Assembly: GCF_005844455.1 (NCBI RefSeq)
Contig: NZ_SPGF01000002.1
Coordinates: forward strand, 1-64,000
Direction of reading: 5' to 3'
Length of the DNA: 64,000 bases
Source: Streptococcus mitis
Lineage (GTDB): Bacteria; Bacillota; Bacilli; Lactobacillales; Streptococcaceae
Position numbers and translations under genes: made by a program. This document shows positions 38,216 through 48,369 of this stretch, piece after piece. The notes under the pieces were generated by a model. That model did no database searches. It worked only from the letters and a program-made list of their open reading frames with translations, and was not told the origin of the DNA. How positions within the stretch are numbered: the first letter of the stretch is position 1; each line of letters begins with the position of its first letter.

Positions 38216-38245
38216 ATTGGCCCTTATTATAGGGCTTTTTGTTTT
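38216..38245 (+). terminator. Terminator of the cysteine synthase gene
   Basis: Short stem GCCCT / AGGGC (38220-38224, 38231-38235) then TTTTTGTTTT. Confidence 0.7.
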
Positions 38246-38350
38246 ATACTCAATGAAAATAAAAGAGCAAACTAGGAAGCTAGCCGCAGGCTGCACTTGA
38301 GTACTGTAAGGCGACGCTGACGTGGTTTGAAGAGATTTTCGAAGAGTATT
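38245..38350. repeat. BOX element (A and C modules)
   Basis: The boxA start TATACTCAATGAAAAT...GCAAACTAGGAAGCTAGCCG and the boxC end AAGGCGACGCTGACGTGG...GAGATTTTCGAAGAGTAT are both present, with no boxB between. Typical of pneumococcal intergenic repeats. Confidence 0.9.
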
Positions 38351-38412
38351 AACTATTTCTAAGCGAGTAATGCTGGGTAAAAAACAATTTCAGGAGAAAT
38401 CTAAGCCCTATA

Positions 38413-38440
38413 CAAAAAAGGAAGCAAATTTGCTTCCTTT
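38413..38440 (-). terminator. tsf terminator
   Basis: Palindrome GGAAGCAAATTTGCTTCC followed by TTTTTT on the minus strand. Confidence 0.88.
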
Positions 38441-38446
38441 CTATGA

Positions 38447-39487
38447 TTAGTTATTCAAGGCTGCTGCCATTGTAGCTGCAACTTCAGCTTCAAAGTCGTT
38501 TGCAGCTTTCTCGATACCTTCACCAACTTCAAAGCGAGCGAACTCAACTACTGAAGCGTTAACAGATTCAAGGTATGCTTCAACTGTCTTGCTATCATCC
38601 ATGATGTAAACTTGTGCAAGAAGTGTGTATGCTTGGTCAACTTTAGTGTTGTCAAGCATGAAGCGATCCATTTTACCTGGGATGATTTTGTCCCAGATTT
38701 TTTCTGGTTTGCCTTCTGCAGCCAACTCAGCTTTGATGTCAGCTTCAGCTTGAGCAATCACTTCATCAGTCAATTGTGCTTTTGAGCCATATTTCAAGTG
38801 TGGAAGAGCTGGTTTGTTAACCATTGCACGGCTTTCGTTGTCTTGGTCGATAACGTGGTTCAATTGTGCCAACTCATCTTTAACGAATTGCTCATCCAAT
38901 TCTTTGTAAGAAAGAACTGTTGGTTTCATTGCTGCGATGTGCATTGACAATTGCTTAGCAAGTGCTTCGTCTCCACCTTCAACAACTGAAATAACACCGA
39001 TACGTCCACCGTTATGTTGGTATGCTCCAAAGTGTTGCGCGTCTGTTTTTTCAATCAATGCAAAGCGACGGAATGAGATTTTTTCTCCGATAGTTGCTGT
39101 TGCAGATACGTATGCAGCTTCAAGAGTTTCACCTGAAGGCATTGTCAAAGCAAGAGCTTCTTCATTATTAGCAGGTTTTCCTTCAGCAATAACTTTAGCT
39201 GTAGTATTTACCAATTCAACGAATTGAGCGTTTTTCGCAACGAAGTCAGTTTCAGCGTTTACTTCAATAACTGCTGCAACATTACCGTTAACATAAACAC
39301 CAGTCAAACCTTCTGCAGCAACACGGTCAGCTTTCTTAGCTGCCTTAGCCATACCTTTTTCACGAAGCAATTCAATCGCTTTTTCGATGTCACCGTCTGT
39401 TTCTACAAGCGCTTTTTTAGCGTCCATAACACCGGCACCAGATTTTTCACGCAACTCTTTTACAAGTTTAGCTGTAATTTCTGCCAT
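38447..39487 (-). CDS. tsf: Elongation factor Ts
   Basis: 346 aa, the longer streptococcal form. N-terminal UBA-like region [20 protein letters not shown] and the core ETDFVAKN. It is the guanine exchange factor for EF-Tu. Second gene of rpsB-tsf. Confidence 0.97.
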   Translation of the reverse strand: MAEITAKLVKELREKSGAGVMDAKKALVETDGDIEKAIELLREKGMAKAAKKADRVAAEGLTGVYVNGNVAAVIEVNAETDFVAKNAQFVELVNTTAKVIAEGKPANNEEALALTMPSGETLEAAYVSATATIGEKISFRRFALIEKTDAQHFGAYQHNGGRIGVISVVEGGDEALAKQLSMHIAAMKPTVLSYKELDEQFVKDELAQLNHVIDQDNESRAMVNKPALPHLKYGSKAQLTDEVIAQAEADIKAELAAEGKPEKIWDKIIPGKMDRFMLDNTKVDQAYTLLAQVYIMDDSKTVEAYLESVNASVVEFARFEVGEGIEKAANDFEAEVAATMAAALNN

Positions 39488-39504
39488 TTTGATTCTCCTA
39501 TATT

Positions 39505-39545
39505 TTTTAAAAATAGGAGAGCCGGGCTAAGCCCCGCCCTCCTAG
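39505..39545 (-). terminator. Attenuator-like hairpin between rpsB and tsf
   Basis: GC-rich nested stem (AGGAGGGC ... GGCTCTCCT with inner GGGC/GCCC) then TATTTTT on the minus strand. It probably lowers tsf mRNA relative to rpsB. Confidence 0.65.
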
Positions 39546-39565
39546 GTAATTACTATTTATATAAA

Positions 39566-40342
39566 TTAAGCGTTGTCGCCTTCTACAACTTCAACGATTT
39601 CTTCGATTGAATCTGCTTGAGCTTCTGAAGCTGCAAATTCTGCTTCAACTGCTGCATCTTCACCTTGACGTCCTTCGATGATAGCGTCAGCCAATTTAGC
39701 TGTGATCAATTTAACAGCGCGGATAGCATCATCGTTAGCTGGGATGATTACATCGATATCATCTGGATCAGTGTTTGTGTCAACCATCGCTACAACTGGG
39801 ATTCCCAATTTCTTAGCTTCTTTAACAGCGATTTGCTCTTTATGTGGGTCAACTACGTACATAACATCTGGGATACGAGGCATATCTTCGATACCACCCA
39901 AGAATTTTTCAAGACGTGCACGTTGTTTGTTAAGAAGTGCAACTTCTTTCTTAGGAAGAACTTCGAAAGTTCCATCTTCTTCCATACGTTTGATTTCTTT
40001 CAAACGAGCGATACGTTTTTGGATTGTTCCCCAGTTTGTAAGAGTTCCACCCAACCAACGGTGGTTAATGAAGTATTGACCTGAACGTACTGCTTCTTCA
40101 GCAACTGCATCAGCCGCTTGTTTCTTAGTACCAACGAACAATACAACTGCATCGTTAGCTGCTGCATCACGCATGAAGTTGTATGCTTGGTCAGCGTATT
40201 TTACAGTTTGTTGCAAGTCGATAACGTGGATTCCGTTACGTTCTGTAAAGATGTATTTAGCCATCTTAGGGTTCCAGCGACGAGTTTGGTGACCAAAGTG
40301 TACACCAGCCTCAAGAAGTTGTTTCATTGAAATTACTGCCAT
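39566..40342 (-). CDS. rpsB: 30S ribosomal protein S2
   Basis: 258 aa from the ATG at 40342 with AAGGAG upstream; the longer in-frame start is within the leader. Signature [20 protein letters not shown] near the N-terminus. A promoter about 120 bp upstream leaves a leader of about 110 nt. Confidence 0.97.
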   Translation of the reverse strand: MAVISMKQLLEAGVHFGHQTRRWNPKMAKYIFTERNGIHVIDLQQTVKYADQAYNFMRDAAANDAVVLFVGTKKQAADAVAEEAVRSGQYFINHRWLGGTLTNWGTIQKRIARLKEIKRMEEDGTFEVLPKKEVALLNKQRARLEKFLGGIEDMPRIPDVMYVVDPHKEQIAVKEAKKLGIPVVAMVDTNTDPDDIDVIIPANDDAIRAVKLITAKLADAIIEGRQGEDAAVEAEFAASEAQADSIEEIVEVVEGDNA

Positions 40343-40458
40343 GAGTATTTCTCCTTTTTGTTTTTTTCCTCTTCTTGACTTCAACTCGCAAAACAACCCA
40401 AAGGCAACTGTTTCACAATTCATCAAGAATGAGTATTATCGTTCACACGACAAATTTC

Positions 40459-40487
40459 ATTTTACCATACTTTTTCAATATTTTCAA
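40459..40487 (-). promoter_or_regulatory. rpsB promoter
   Basis: Minus strand TTGAAA (40487-40482), 17 bp, TAAAAT (40464-40459). Confidence 0.75.
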
Positions 40488-40532
40488 GTTTTTTTGATAT
40501 AATTTTTAATAGGGATTGTCACGGTAAAACAT

Positions 40533-40562
40533 GAAAAAGAGGGCTCTATTCGAGTCCCTCTG
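40533..40562 (-). terminator. pcsB terminator
   Basis: Minus strand stem AGAGGGACTC / GAGCCCTCT (one mismatch, 4-5 nt loop) and TTTTTC. Confidence 0.8.
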
Positions 40563-40566
40563 TAAA

Positions 40567-41754
40567 TTAATCTGCATAAATATATGTTACAAAACCTGAC
40601 GACGTAGTTGTCGGATTGAACCACCCACGATGATTTCCAAGCGTGCGATTACCAGCATAATTTGATTCTGACACTTGGATACGTGTTGTTGATTCTACAG
40701 CAGTGACTACCGCTACGTGTCCATATCCACCATCATTCCAACATGCAATCGCACCAACTTGAGGTGTAGATCCTGTACGGAAACCTGCAGCTGCTGCACT
40801 TGTAGCCCATTGTGCTCCGTTACCCCAGTAGTCTCCAGCCCAAGGTGCCAATGTCTTAGCTCCCCATGTACACTCACCAACTGGATAGCTTGAAGCATTT
40901 GTACTGTATGTTGGACGTTGTTTGACTGCCACAGGAGTGTATGTTGTTGATTCCGAAGAAGCTACAGCTTGAACCTGTGCTGCAAAAGTCGTATTTCCAG
41001 AAGCAACAACTGTTTGTTGTTGACTTACTTGTTTTACCTTGTAAGCTGCTTCTGCCGCTGCTGCTGCTTCTGCTGCTGCTTCTGCTTCTGCTTTTTTCTC
41101 TAGCAAACTTGCTTTTTCATCTTCTGCTGTCGCTTTTTCAGCAGCAAGATTTAATTCTGCAGCCTTCAACTCAGCTTGTTTCGTTGTTAGGGCTTGTGCA
41201 TCATCAGACAATTTCTGTTGATTTGCAATAACTGTATTAATTGCGTCATTGTTCGCCACTTGTTTCTCAGAAATTGCTTTTTTATCTGCTTTTTGTTGTT
41301 CCAACATTTTGTTGTTAGCAGATACGATTTCATTCATTGCTGCTACACGTGAAATAGCTTCTGTAATTGACTTCGAGTTTACAATCGTATTGATGTAGCT
41401 GGTTGCAGCTCCATTTGTTTGAGCACTACGAGCTTGTTTTTCCAAAGAATCATTGCGAGACACAATATTTTTAGAAAGTTCTGTAATCTCACTCTCAAGT
41501 TTTTTGGATTCTGCTTGTAATCTATCATTTTCAGCTTGCAAGTTAGATTGCTCAGCTTGAATAGCTGATACTTGCTCCTGAATTTGGTCAACTTGTTTTT
41601 GGGCTTCTTGTTGTTGTGCTGTTAAGTTACTAATTTTATTATCTTGAGCAGCAATTTTGTCATCAGTCGTTTCTGCATGCGCAGTTGTTAAAACAGCTAC
41701 TTGAGAAACCATTACTGTACTTAATAAAAGTGACGCTAAGATTTTTTTCTTCAT
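40567..41754 (-). CDS. pcsB: PcsB peptidoglycan hydrolase required for cell separation
   Basis: 395 aa. Signal peptide ending in HAE, coiled-coil from about residues 35 to 255, an Ala/Glu-rich linker, then a C-terminal CHAP domain with Cys in [12 protein letters not shown] and His in GGYGHVAVV. It splits septal peptidoglycan together with FtsEX. A WalR-type box is present in the promoter, as known for this WalRK target. Confidence 0.95.
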   Translation of the reverse strand: MKKKILASLLLSTVMVSQVAVLTTAHAETTDDKIAAQDNKISNLTAQQQEAQKQVDQIQEQVSAIQAEQSNLQAENDRLQAESKKLESEITELSKNIVSRNDSLEKQARSAQTNGAATSYINTIVNSKSITEAISRVAAMNEIVSANNKMLEQQKADKKAISEKQVANNDAINTVIANQQKLSDDAQALTTKQAELKAAELNLAAEKATAEDEKASLLEKKAEAEAAAEAAAAAEAAYKVKQVSQQQTVVASGNTTFAAQVQAVASSESTTYTPVAVKQRPTYSTNASSYPVGECTWGAKTLAPWAGDYWGNGAQWATSAAAAGFRTGSTPQVGAIACWNDGGYGHVAVVTAVESTTRIQVSESNYAGNRTLGNHRGWFNPTTTSSGFVTYIYAD

Positions 41755-41789
41755 ATTACGTAGATACTCCTTCTTTTAAAGACAATACT

Positions 41790-41833
41790 AGTATACCAAA
41801 AAAAGGCCTAATGAATATTACGCCTTTGTTACA
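41790..41833 (-). promoter_or_regulatory. pcsB promoter with WalR box
   Basis: Minus strand TGTAA-N6-CGTAA (41833-41818) resembles the WalR direct repeat. An extended -10 TGGTATACT (41798-41790) follows. Confidence 0.7.
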
Positions 41834-41847
41834 TTTTTGTTTCTTTC

Positions 41848-42342
41848 TCATAGATAATATTTTTCAAAAATAAACTGAAAAATAAGCATCCACACAAGAT
41901 TTAAAATCATGGATGGTACTAGGCTATAAACGATAAAAATCGGCAGACTATCTACAGTTAAACCTACCACTAATGCAAAGAGATAAGCTCCCATATCAAA
42001 TAGAAAACTCATAACAATCATAGCCAAGATTCTTGTCCAACGATTCAACAAAATAACACTATTCAATTTATGAAGAAACGCTCCCAATAAGATAAATAAG
42101 AGAGTTGCGATCCCTATTAGATGGAAAAAGTAAACATCGTAAACCAAGCCTATCACAAAACAATAGACTAGGTAGAGATACTCTGATACTTCTATCGTCT
42201 CAAATAAGAGAAATAGAAAAAGAAAATGACTAGCCAAATGTACATGGGGGAAAAATGAACCCAGAAGCTGGCTAATATGGGCGTCAATTAGAACAAAGAA
42301 AGGAAGCAATAAAAACACTCCAACCCGCTTCAACTGTCTCAT
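41848..42342 (-). CDS. mreD: Cell shape protein MreD
   Basis: 164 aa, five membrane helices, start overlapping the mreC stop by 1 bp. MreD partners with MreC in peripheral peptidoglycan synthesis. Sequence motifs are weak; context decides. Confidence 0.88.
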   Translation of the reverse strand: MRQLKRVGVFLLLPFFVLIDAHISQLLGSFFPHVHLASHFLFLFLLFETIEVSEYLYLVYCFVIGLVYDVYFFHLIGIATLLFILLGAFLHKLNSVILLNRWTRILAMIVMSFLFDMGAYLFALVVGLTVDSLPIFIVYSLVPSMILNLVWMLIFQFIFEKYYL

Positions 42343-43160
42343 TATGAATTCCCCACTAATTCTATCACATCCACATTATGAGTATCTGCACTCAACTTAA
42401 CAGTTACTTCTCGTGTCAAATAATCCGTACTATGCGTTGTGGCAACCACTTCACCAACAGGAATATCCGCAACGTTAAAGTTTCCTAATCCCCCCGTTGT
42501 CACCTTATCGCCTGTACTAATATCGCTATTGCTATTTAATTGGCTAATTTTAAGAACTTCATTTTCCTTGTCGTAGCCAACAATAATTCCATAAATTGTG
42601 GTAGTGCCGTGTTGAATTTTAACAGAAATCTTATCAGCATTTTCCGTATTTGTCAGAAGGTTGACCATAGTAGAGTTCTCCTCTACTTTTGAAACGCTCC
42701 CAATCAAACCACCATTTGCAATGGCTAACATGTTCTCAGAAGCCCCTTTTGATTTGCCTGCATCCAGGGTCAATTCCTGTTTCCAAGATACCGGAGAACG
42801 CATAATAACATCTGCTGCTAAAGTCTTTGTGGCTGGCAATTTAGACTTCATATCAAGCAATTGGCGCAGTTGTTCATTTTCTGTCTTTAAACTTTCTGCC
42901 TCATTTGATTTAACTTCTAACTGGTAAATCTGTTTCTTCAAACTTTCATTTTCATTATATGTTCGTGTCAAATGAGCCAAATCTGATTTGACAGAATCAA
43001 ACCACCGAAAAGGTTTTTGTACAACTCTATCAACCAATGAAATTCCATCTCCTAATTTTGTCACAATTGTACTTGAATAAGTCGTAGCTAAGAGAGCTGA
43101 GACAAGCAGAACAGTGACAAAAACAATAATGACATATTTTGATTTTTTAAAACGGTTCAT
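42342..43160 (-). CDS. mreC: Cell shape protein MreC
   Basis: 272 aa. One N-terminal membrane helix, a coiled coil (about residues 70-105), and the beta domain with VTTGGLGNFNVADIPVGEV. It organises peripheral wall growth with RodA and PBP2b. mreD follows directly. Confidence 0.93.
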   Translation of the reverse strand: MNRFKKSKYVIIVFVTVLLVSALLATTYSSTIVTKLGDGISLVDRVVQKPFRWFDSVKSDLAHLTRTYNENESLKKQIYQLEVKSNEAESLKTENEQLRQLLDMKSKLPATKTLAADVIMRSPVSWKQELTLDAGKSKGASENMLAIANGGLIGSVSKVEENSTMVNLLTNTENADKISVKIQHGTTTIYGIIVGYDKENEVLKISQLNSNSDISTGDKVTTGGLGNFNVADIPVGEVVATTHSTDYLTREVTVKLSADTHNVDVIELVGNS

Positions 43161-43219
43161 ATCCCTACCTTTATATCAAAAACTGTTACAGTAACTTTTT
43201 TATCAATTCCTGAAATCTA

Positions 43220-44014
43220 CTAAGATTTTAAGAAAAATAAGCAACAACCAAGTACGAGAATAACAAGAATTGCTAGCGTATCCTTTCGAGTCCATTTCAA
43301 TTGTCTGTATTGACTTCTACCTTTTCCACCCTGATAACCACGCGCTTCCATGGCGATAGCCAAAGAATCTGCACGTTTTAAACTTGTCGCAAAAAGAGGA
43401 ATCAAAATAGGAATCATGGCCTTTACTTTTTGAACAATACTTCCTTCTCCAAAATCCACTCCACGCGCTTTCTGCGCATTCATAATCCGCGTCGTATCAT
43501 CCATCAATGTTGGGACAAAACGTAGACTCATGGACAGCATCAATCCAATTTCATGAACTGGAACTCTCACACGTTTTAAAGGCGCTAACAAAGCTTCGAC
43601 AGCTGAGGCCAAACTTAAGGGCATGGTCGTTAAGGTTAACAAAGTTGAAAAGAAAATTATCAATACAAAGCGACAAAAAATAATTCCAGCTTGTTGCAAA
43701 GCATAATCTGTGATTCTCACAAACGAAAACTCAAATAAAACATTCCCATTAGAAATGAAAAACAATTGAAAAATAGTTGTGAAGGCAATCAAGAAAAACA
43801 TAGACTTCAAGCCCTGAATAAAAAATGAAAGAGATACTCCTGACAAGGCAATAAATATCCCTGCCGCTATAAAAAGAATCAGATTCGTCAAGGGATTATT
43901 AGCCCAAAAAACGATCAAAATCAGTAGCATCATAGCCAGTAATTTGCTACGTGGATCCAACCGGTGAACAATCGAATCCCCTGGGATATAACGCCCCAAA
44001 ATCATACTATCCAT
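43220..44014 (-). CDS. ecfT: ECF transporter transmembrane protein EcfT
   Basis: 264 aa. Membrane helices and the two coupling motifs; [10 protein letters not shown] is characteristic, and a second [10 protein letters not shown] lies 40 residues before it. It joins EcfA1/A2 with various S components for vitamin uptake. Its start overlaps the ecfA2 stop by 8 bp. Confidence 0.93.
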   Translation of the reverse strand: MDSMILGRYIPGDSIVHRLDPRSKLLAMMLLILIVFWANNPLTNLILFIAAGIFIALSGVSLSFFIQGLKSMFFLIAFTTIFQLFFISNGNVLFEFSFVRITDYALQQAGIIFCRFVLIIFFSTLLTLTTMPLSLASAVEALLAPLKRVRVPVHEIGLMLSMSLRFVPTLMDDTTRIMNAQKARGVDFGEGSIVQKVKAMIPILIPLFATSLKRADSLAIAMEARGYQGGKGRSQYRQLKWTRKDTLAILVILVLGCCLFFLKS

Positions 44015-44846
44015 TTAGCGACTCCTTGAACTCCTCTATCTTAATCGGTAATCGTTTAAATGACACGCCTCTATCAGCCAATCGTTTACAAAAAGCTGTA
44101 ATTTTAGGTACTCCCAACTGAACTTCTTCCATAAAAACAACATCTTGAAAGACATCACTTGGTTTGCCACCCTTCACTAAACGTCCCTTTTCCATTACAT
44201 AGACTTGATTCGCATATTCAGCTACATCATCCATCAAATGCGTTACCAAGACGATGGTCATCCCTGACTGGTGGAGTTTTTTGAACAAATTCATCAATTC
44301 TTTTCTCCCAAGAGGATCTAGGCCTGCTGTGGGCTCATCTAAGACTAATATGGCTGGTTCCATGGCAAGTATGCCTGCAATGGCGACACGTCTCATTTGT
44401 CCACCTGATAGCTCAAACGGACTGCGATCAAAAAGTGATTCATCAATTCCAACCAGAGCCAGTTTTTCCCGTGCAATCTTCACAGCATCTTCTTCAGAAA
44501 CTCCAAAATTTTGTGGTCCAAAAGCAACGTCTTTCAATACTGTTTCTTCAAAAATTTGATTTTCAGCAAACTGAAATACCAAGCCAACCTGTTTTCTAAT
44601 TTGACGAATATCTTTATTTTTAGAATTCGAGGTGATTAAGGTATCAAAAACTCGTACACTTCCTTGACTTGGCACCAATAAACCATTTAAAAGTTGTAAA
44701 ATAGTTGATTTACCGCTACCTGTGTGGCCAATTAAAGCCGTATAAGAACCATCTTCAATCGTTAAAGAAACATCCGACAAAGCTGTTGAAGCTAAGGGAG
44801 TACCTTCTTGATATGTAAAACTCACATTTTCTAGAGCAATTCCCAT
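44007..44846 (-). CDS. ecfA2: ECF transporter ATPase EcfA2
   Basis: 279 aa. Walker [12 protein letters not shown], signature [11 protein letters not shown], Walker [13 protein letters not shown]. Second ATPase of the shared ECF module. It overlaps the ecfA1 stop by 16 bp. Confidence 0.94.
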   Translation of the reverse strand: MGIALENVSFTYQEGTPLASTALSDVSLTIEDGSYTALIGHTGSGKSTILQLLNGLLVPSQGSVRVFDTLITSNSKNKDIRQIRKQVGLVFQFAENQIFEETVLKDVAFGPQNFGVSEEDAVKIAREKLALVGIDESLFDRSPFELSGGQMRRVAIAGILAMEPAILVLDEPTAGLDPLGRKELMNLFKKLHQSGMTIVLVTHLMDDVAEYANQVYVMEKGRLVKGGKPSDVFQDVVFMEEVQLGVPKITAFCKRLADRGVSFKRLPIKIEEFKESLNG

Positions 44847-45658
44847 AGCTTATCCTCTAGTTCACTTTCTGTCAAATAATTTTCAGGCAAATCATAGCCA
44901 TTCTGGCTCAAAGAATTTTTTAATTGATTGGCAAAAGGATCGTCTAATCCAATTTGATCTAAATCATTTCGAGAGAAAAGTTCTCTTGGACTGTTGGTTG
45001 ATTCAATCGACCCTTTTTTCATGACCAATACGCGGTCACTTATGGCAACTTCTTCCAAATCATGTGTAATGGAAATAATCGTCATATCATAGTCTTTCCG
45101 AATTCCTTTTACTGTCTCAATCAGTTCTCTACGCCCCTCAGGATCCAACATACTCGTTGCTTCATCTAAGATTAAAATAGATGGTCTTAGGGCTACAACA
45201 CCTGCAATGGCCACACGTTGCTTTTGGCCACCTGATAGACGCGCTGGCTCTCTCTTTTTAAAGTCCAACATGCCAACTAAAACCAGAGCTTCCTCCACTC
45301 TCTTTTTCATTTCTTGACGAGAAAGGCCCTGATTTTCCAAACCAAAGGCAACATCATCTTCAACAGTTGCTCCAACAAATTGATTGTCTGGATTTTGAAA
45401 AACCATACCGATTTGACGACGTATATTCCAAACATTTTCCTCAGTCAGCCGTTGGCCATCAATTACAATCTCTCCAGATTCTGCTTCTAGTAAGCCATCA
45501 ATTAATCGAACCGTCGTTGATTTACCACTACCATTATGCCCTACAATCGAAAGCCATTCTCCACGTTTCACGTGAAACGTAATATCCTTCACATCATAGT
45601 ATTCTTGACTTTCCTTATAACGAAAAGAAAGTTTTTTTACATCAATTATTGATTTCAT
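44831..45658 (-). CDS. ecfA1: ECF transporter ATPase EcfA1
   Basis: 275 aa. Walker [12 protein letters not shown], signature [11 protein letters not shown], Walker [14 protein letters not shown]. It overlaps the pgsA stop by 4 bp. With EcfA2 and EcfT it forms the energising module of group II ECF transporters; no S component is here. Confidence 0.94.
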   Translation of the reverse strand: MKSIIDVKKLSFRYKESQEYYDVKDITFHVKRGEWLSIVGHNGSGKSTTVRLIDGLLEAESGEIVIDGQRLTEENVWNIRRQIGMVFQNPDNQFVGATVEDDVAFGLENQGLSRQEMKKRVEEALVLVGMLDFKKREPARLSGGQKQRVAIAGVVALRPSILILDEATSMLDPEGRRELIETVKGIRKDYDMTIISITHDLEEVAISDRVLVMKKGSIESTNSPRELFSRNDLDQIGLDDPFANQLKNSLSQNGYDLPENYLTESELEDKLWELL

Positions 45659-46200
45659 TTCGAACCAAATGTCCCTTTAAATACATAGGCACTACCCTTG
45701 AAATAATCATAGCCAGAGTAGATAGTGAAAAATAAGGCTACATAAAGTAGAACTTGACCAAGCAAAGTCCAATGTAATAGCAAGAAAATAATCGCAAACA
45801 TCTGACTAAAAGTTTTAATTTTTCCAGGCATTGCTGCTGCTAAAACTGTTCCACCAGTTTCAACCAGTAACAGCCTTAAACCTGTCACAGCCAACTCACG
45901 ACAGATGATTACTGCAACAATCCAAGCTGGAGCCATACCTAACTCAATCAGCATAATAAAAGCCGACATAACTAGTAGTTTATCCGCCATAGGATCTGCA
46001 AATTTACCGAAATTACTGATCACATTCCATTTACGAGCTAAATATCCGTCTAAATAATCTGTAATACTGGCAACAGCAAAGATAATAGCTGCCACTATAT
46101 GACTCTCTATCGAATTTCCTATCGTTAAAATAAAGATAAAGATGGGAATAAAGAAAATTCGACCTATTGTTAAGAGATTTGGAATTTGTTCTTTTTTCAT
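45655..46200 (-). CDS. pgsA: Phosphatidylglycerophosphate synthase
   Basis: 181 aa with the CDP-alcohol phosphatidyltransferase signature TDYLDGYLARKWN...GKFADPMADK, whose Asp residues bind metal. It makes phosphatidylglycerol phosphate from CDP-diacylglycerol. Confidence 0.95.
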   Translation of the reverse strand: MKKEQIPNLLTIGRIFFIPIFIFILTIGNSIESHIVAAIIFAVASITDYLDGYLARKWNVISNFGKFADPMADKLLVMSAFIMLIELGMAPAWIVAVIICRELAVTGLRLLLVETGGTVLAAAMPGKIKTFSQMFAIIFLLLHWTLLGQVLLYVALFFTIYSGYDYFKGSAYVFKGTFGSK

Positions 46201-46210
46201 TTGTTTTTCC

Positions 46211-47044
46211 TTAATTTTTAGTAAAGGTTATCGTAATTGTCCCAGTATAAGCTGTTAATTTCGATAAATCAACAGTCTGATTATCTACTGTCAAAGCAAC
46301 ACCTTTTACAACACCTAAAGTAATGGTTACAGAATTTTTAGTTGAAACGGTTGTTTCCACACTTTTATTATCCGGTGATAAGGTCACTCCACCCTCAAGT
46401 TCACTTTCTGAAATACTAACCCAACTTCTAGCATCTGAAACCGATAATTGCAATTTTGCAGTTTCCTTACTTGTTTTATAAGCTATTTCTACATGATTTC
46501 CTTCACCTGATACACTTATAGCCGATTCTACACTAGAAGAACTGCTAGATGAACTACTACTTGAGGATTGGGGAACAGAGCTAGTTGAACTTGTTGATTG
46601 AACCACACTGTAATTAGAAAGAGAAGGCCCCTCTGGTTGAGTTTGAATATAGTTCCAAACATAATAGGTCACAAAAATTAAAATCGATAAAGCAAAAAGG
46701 ATAAAATAAAATAAAGGTAAAAATGATGTTTTTTTCTTATTTTTCTTACTTGAACGTCTGCGCCCTGTCAACTCATCTTCATCAACATCCACTTCCTCAT
46801 AAGTAATCATACTCCCAGAATCATAAGCATCCAAAACAATTTGGTCATCTAACTCAACAGCCCATGCATATTTTTTCAAGAAAGAACGCGTGTAAAAAGG
46901 ACTTGGAAGTTGATCGAAATCGTCTGCTTCCATTGCTTCCAACATATCTAACTGGATGTCTGTCTTTTTCTGCAATTCATCTAAACTCAATCCCTGATTG
47001 ATTCTAGCTAATCGTAAAACCTCACCAATTGTTTTTTTCCTCAT
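46211..47044 (-). CDS. rodZ: RodZ-like cytoskeletal/envelope protein
   Basis: About 277 aa from the ATG at 47044 with AAGAAGG at correct spacing; an ATG three codons earlier is too close to that site. N-terminal helix-turn-helix (GEVLRLARINQGLSLDELQ), a membrane helix (about residues 110-132), a Ser-rich stretch and a C-terminal DUF4115 beta domain. In pneumococcus RodZ supports elongasome function. Confidence 0.88.
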   Translation of the reverse strand: MRKKTIGEVLRLARINQGLSLDELQKKTDIQLDMLEAMEADDFDQLPSPFYTRSFLKKYAWAVELDDQIVLDAYDSGSMITYEEVDVDEDELTGRRRSSKKNKKKTSFLPLFYFILFALSILIFVTYYVWNYIQTQPEGPSLSNYSVVQSTSSTSSVPQSSSSSSSSSSSSVESAISVSGEGNHVEIAYKTSKETAKLQLSVSDARSWVSISESELEGGVTLSPDNKSVETTVSTKNSVTITLGVVKGVALTVDNQTVDLSKLTAYTGTITITFTKN

Positions 47045-47085
47045 ACTTGTCATCCCTTCTTTCTAGTGTCTATTATGATAGGTTA

Positions 47086-48369
47086 CTACGATGGGAATAT
47101 TGTAAAATCAACTATATCCCCTTCATCTATTAAGTGATGCCCTGCTTCAAGGACATCCTCTAAAGTAATTTCCTGTAAAATCTTTGGCAAATCAAAAATT
47201 GTCTCACCATGTTCAAAAGCATCATATTGCGTTGCAATAAATTCAAGAGAGTTCATGCTACTAAAAAATTCTCCAAACATCTCTCTTTTGATAATATCTA
47301 GATGTTCCTCTGTAATATCTAAATCCTTTGTAAAATTACGAATGGCCTTCCTAAACTGATGAGATAAAGCAACTGGCTCTTTCGTATCCATTGTCAACAT
47401 AACAAAATGAAAACGACTTGTTACTTCAATTTCAAGAGATAAGGAAGCATCTATTTTACCTGATTCATATAAATTTTGAAAACGATCCGAAGTCCAACCA
47501 AACATCATTGCAAATAATAATTTTAATAAAATATGATGTCGATAGCAATCCGCCTCAGAAACTTCTCGCTTACCTCTAATCCCAATCGCTAGTTTGGGCG
47601 AAGATACTTCCATTCTCATACTGTCTGTTGGCTTCACATCTTGTAAAAGCAACTTTTCTTTTGATACTTCCTGAAAATCTGAATCTTTCAGGTCTTTTCT
47701 TTCAAAATAGTCTTGTACTTGCTCCACATCAAAATTACCAACTAAAAGCAGAGACATGTTTACAGGTTTGTAAAACCTTGTAAAATTTTCTTGCAAATTA
47801 GTTAGATTAATTTGGGAAATGGACTCCTCGCTTCCAACTATATCCGTTGCTAAAGGTGTACCAGGATACAAATTTGCTAAGGTTGAAAAGAATAAACACG
47901 AATCTGGATCATCTTGGTACATTTCTCGTTCCTGCTGGATAATATCCTGCTCTCTCAAAATGGAAGCTTCAGTAAAGTGTGCTGATGTTACCAATTCATC
48001 AAGTAAATCTAAATTCTCTAAGAGATAATCCGTCGATGAAAAAAGATAGTTTGTTTTTGTAAAGCTTGTAAAGGCATTGCTATCTGCACCTAGACTCGTA
48101 AAAGCTGACATCATATCGCTAGAATCTTCCCTCTCAAATAATTTATGTTCAAGAAAATGAGCAATTCCTGCAGGATATTTTTTTACATCTCCGTCAACTT
48201 CTGTGACAAGCGTATCTATCGAACCAAACTGTACAGTTACACTCCCGTAAACATCTTTAAATTCCTTTTTAGGCAAAAGATCAACTGTCAATCCATTTGA
48301 CAAACGAGTTCGATAAACCATTTCTTTTACAGCTGGATAGTATTTTTCTTTAAAAGCAACCTTTGTCAT
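47086..48369 (-). CDS. M16 family peptidase (YfmH-like)
   Basis: 427 aa. The inverted zinc motif HFLEH (in GIAHFLEHKLFE) is present, so it is the catalytic member. The start overlaps the preceding M16 gene by 4 bp. Pneumococcal substrates are unknown. Confidence 0.88.
   Translation of the reverse strand: MTKVAFKEKYYPAVKEMVYRTRLSNGLTVDLLPKKEFKDVYGSVTVQFGSIDTLVTEVDGDVKKYPAGIAHFLEHKLFEREDSSDMMSAFTSLGADSNAFTSFTKTNYLFSSTDYLLENLDLLDELVTSAHFTEASILREQDIIQQEREMYQDDPDSCLFFSTLANLYPGTPLATDIVGSEESISQINLTNLQENFTRFYKPVNMSLLLVGNFDVEQVQDYFERKDLKDSDFQEVSKEKLLLQDVKPTDSMRMEVSSPKLAIGIRGKREVSEADCYRHHILLKLLFAMMFGWTSDRFQNLYESGKIDASLSLEIEVTSRFHFVMLTMDTKEPVALSHQFRKAIRNFTKDLDITEEHLDIIKREMFGEFFSSMNSLEFIATQYDAFEHGETIFDLPKILQEITLEDVLEAGHHLIDEGDIVDFTIFPS

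Noticed and set aside
39224-39610. Plus-strand frame across rpsB/tsf
   Set aside because: It runs antisense through two ribosomal/translation genes and the hairpin between them; no support.
40941-41231. Leu-rich open frame on the plus strand opposite pcsB
   Set aside because: It is the reverse complement of Ala/Glu-rich coding repeats in pcsB. No promoter or ribosome site.
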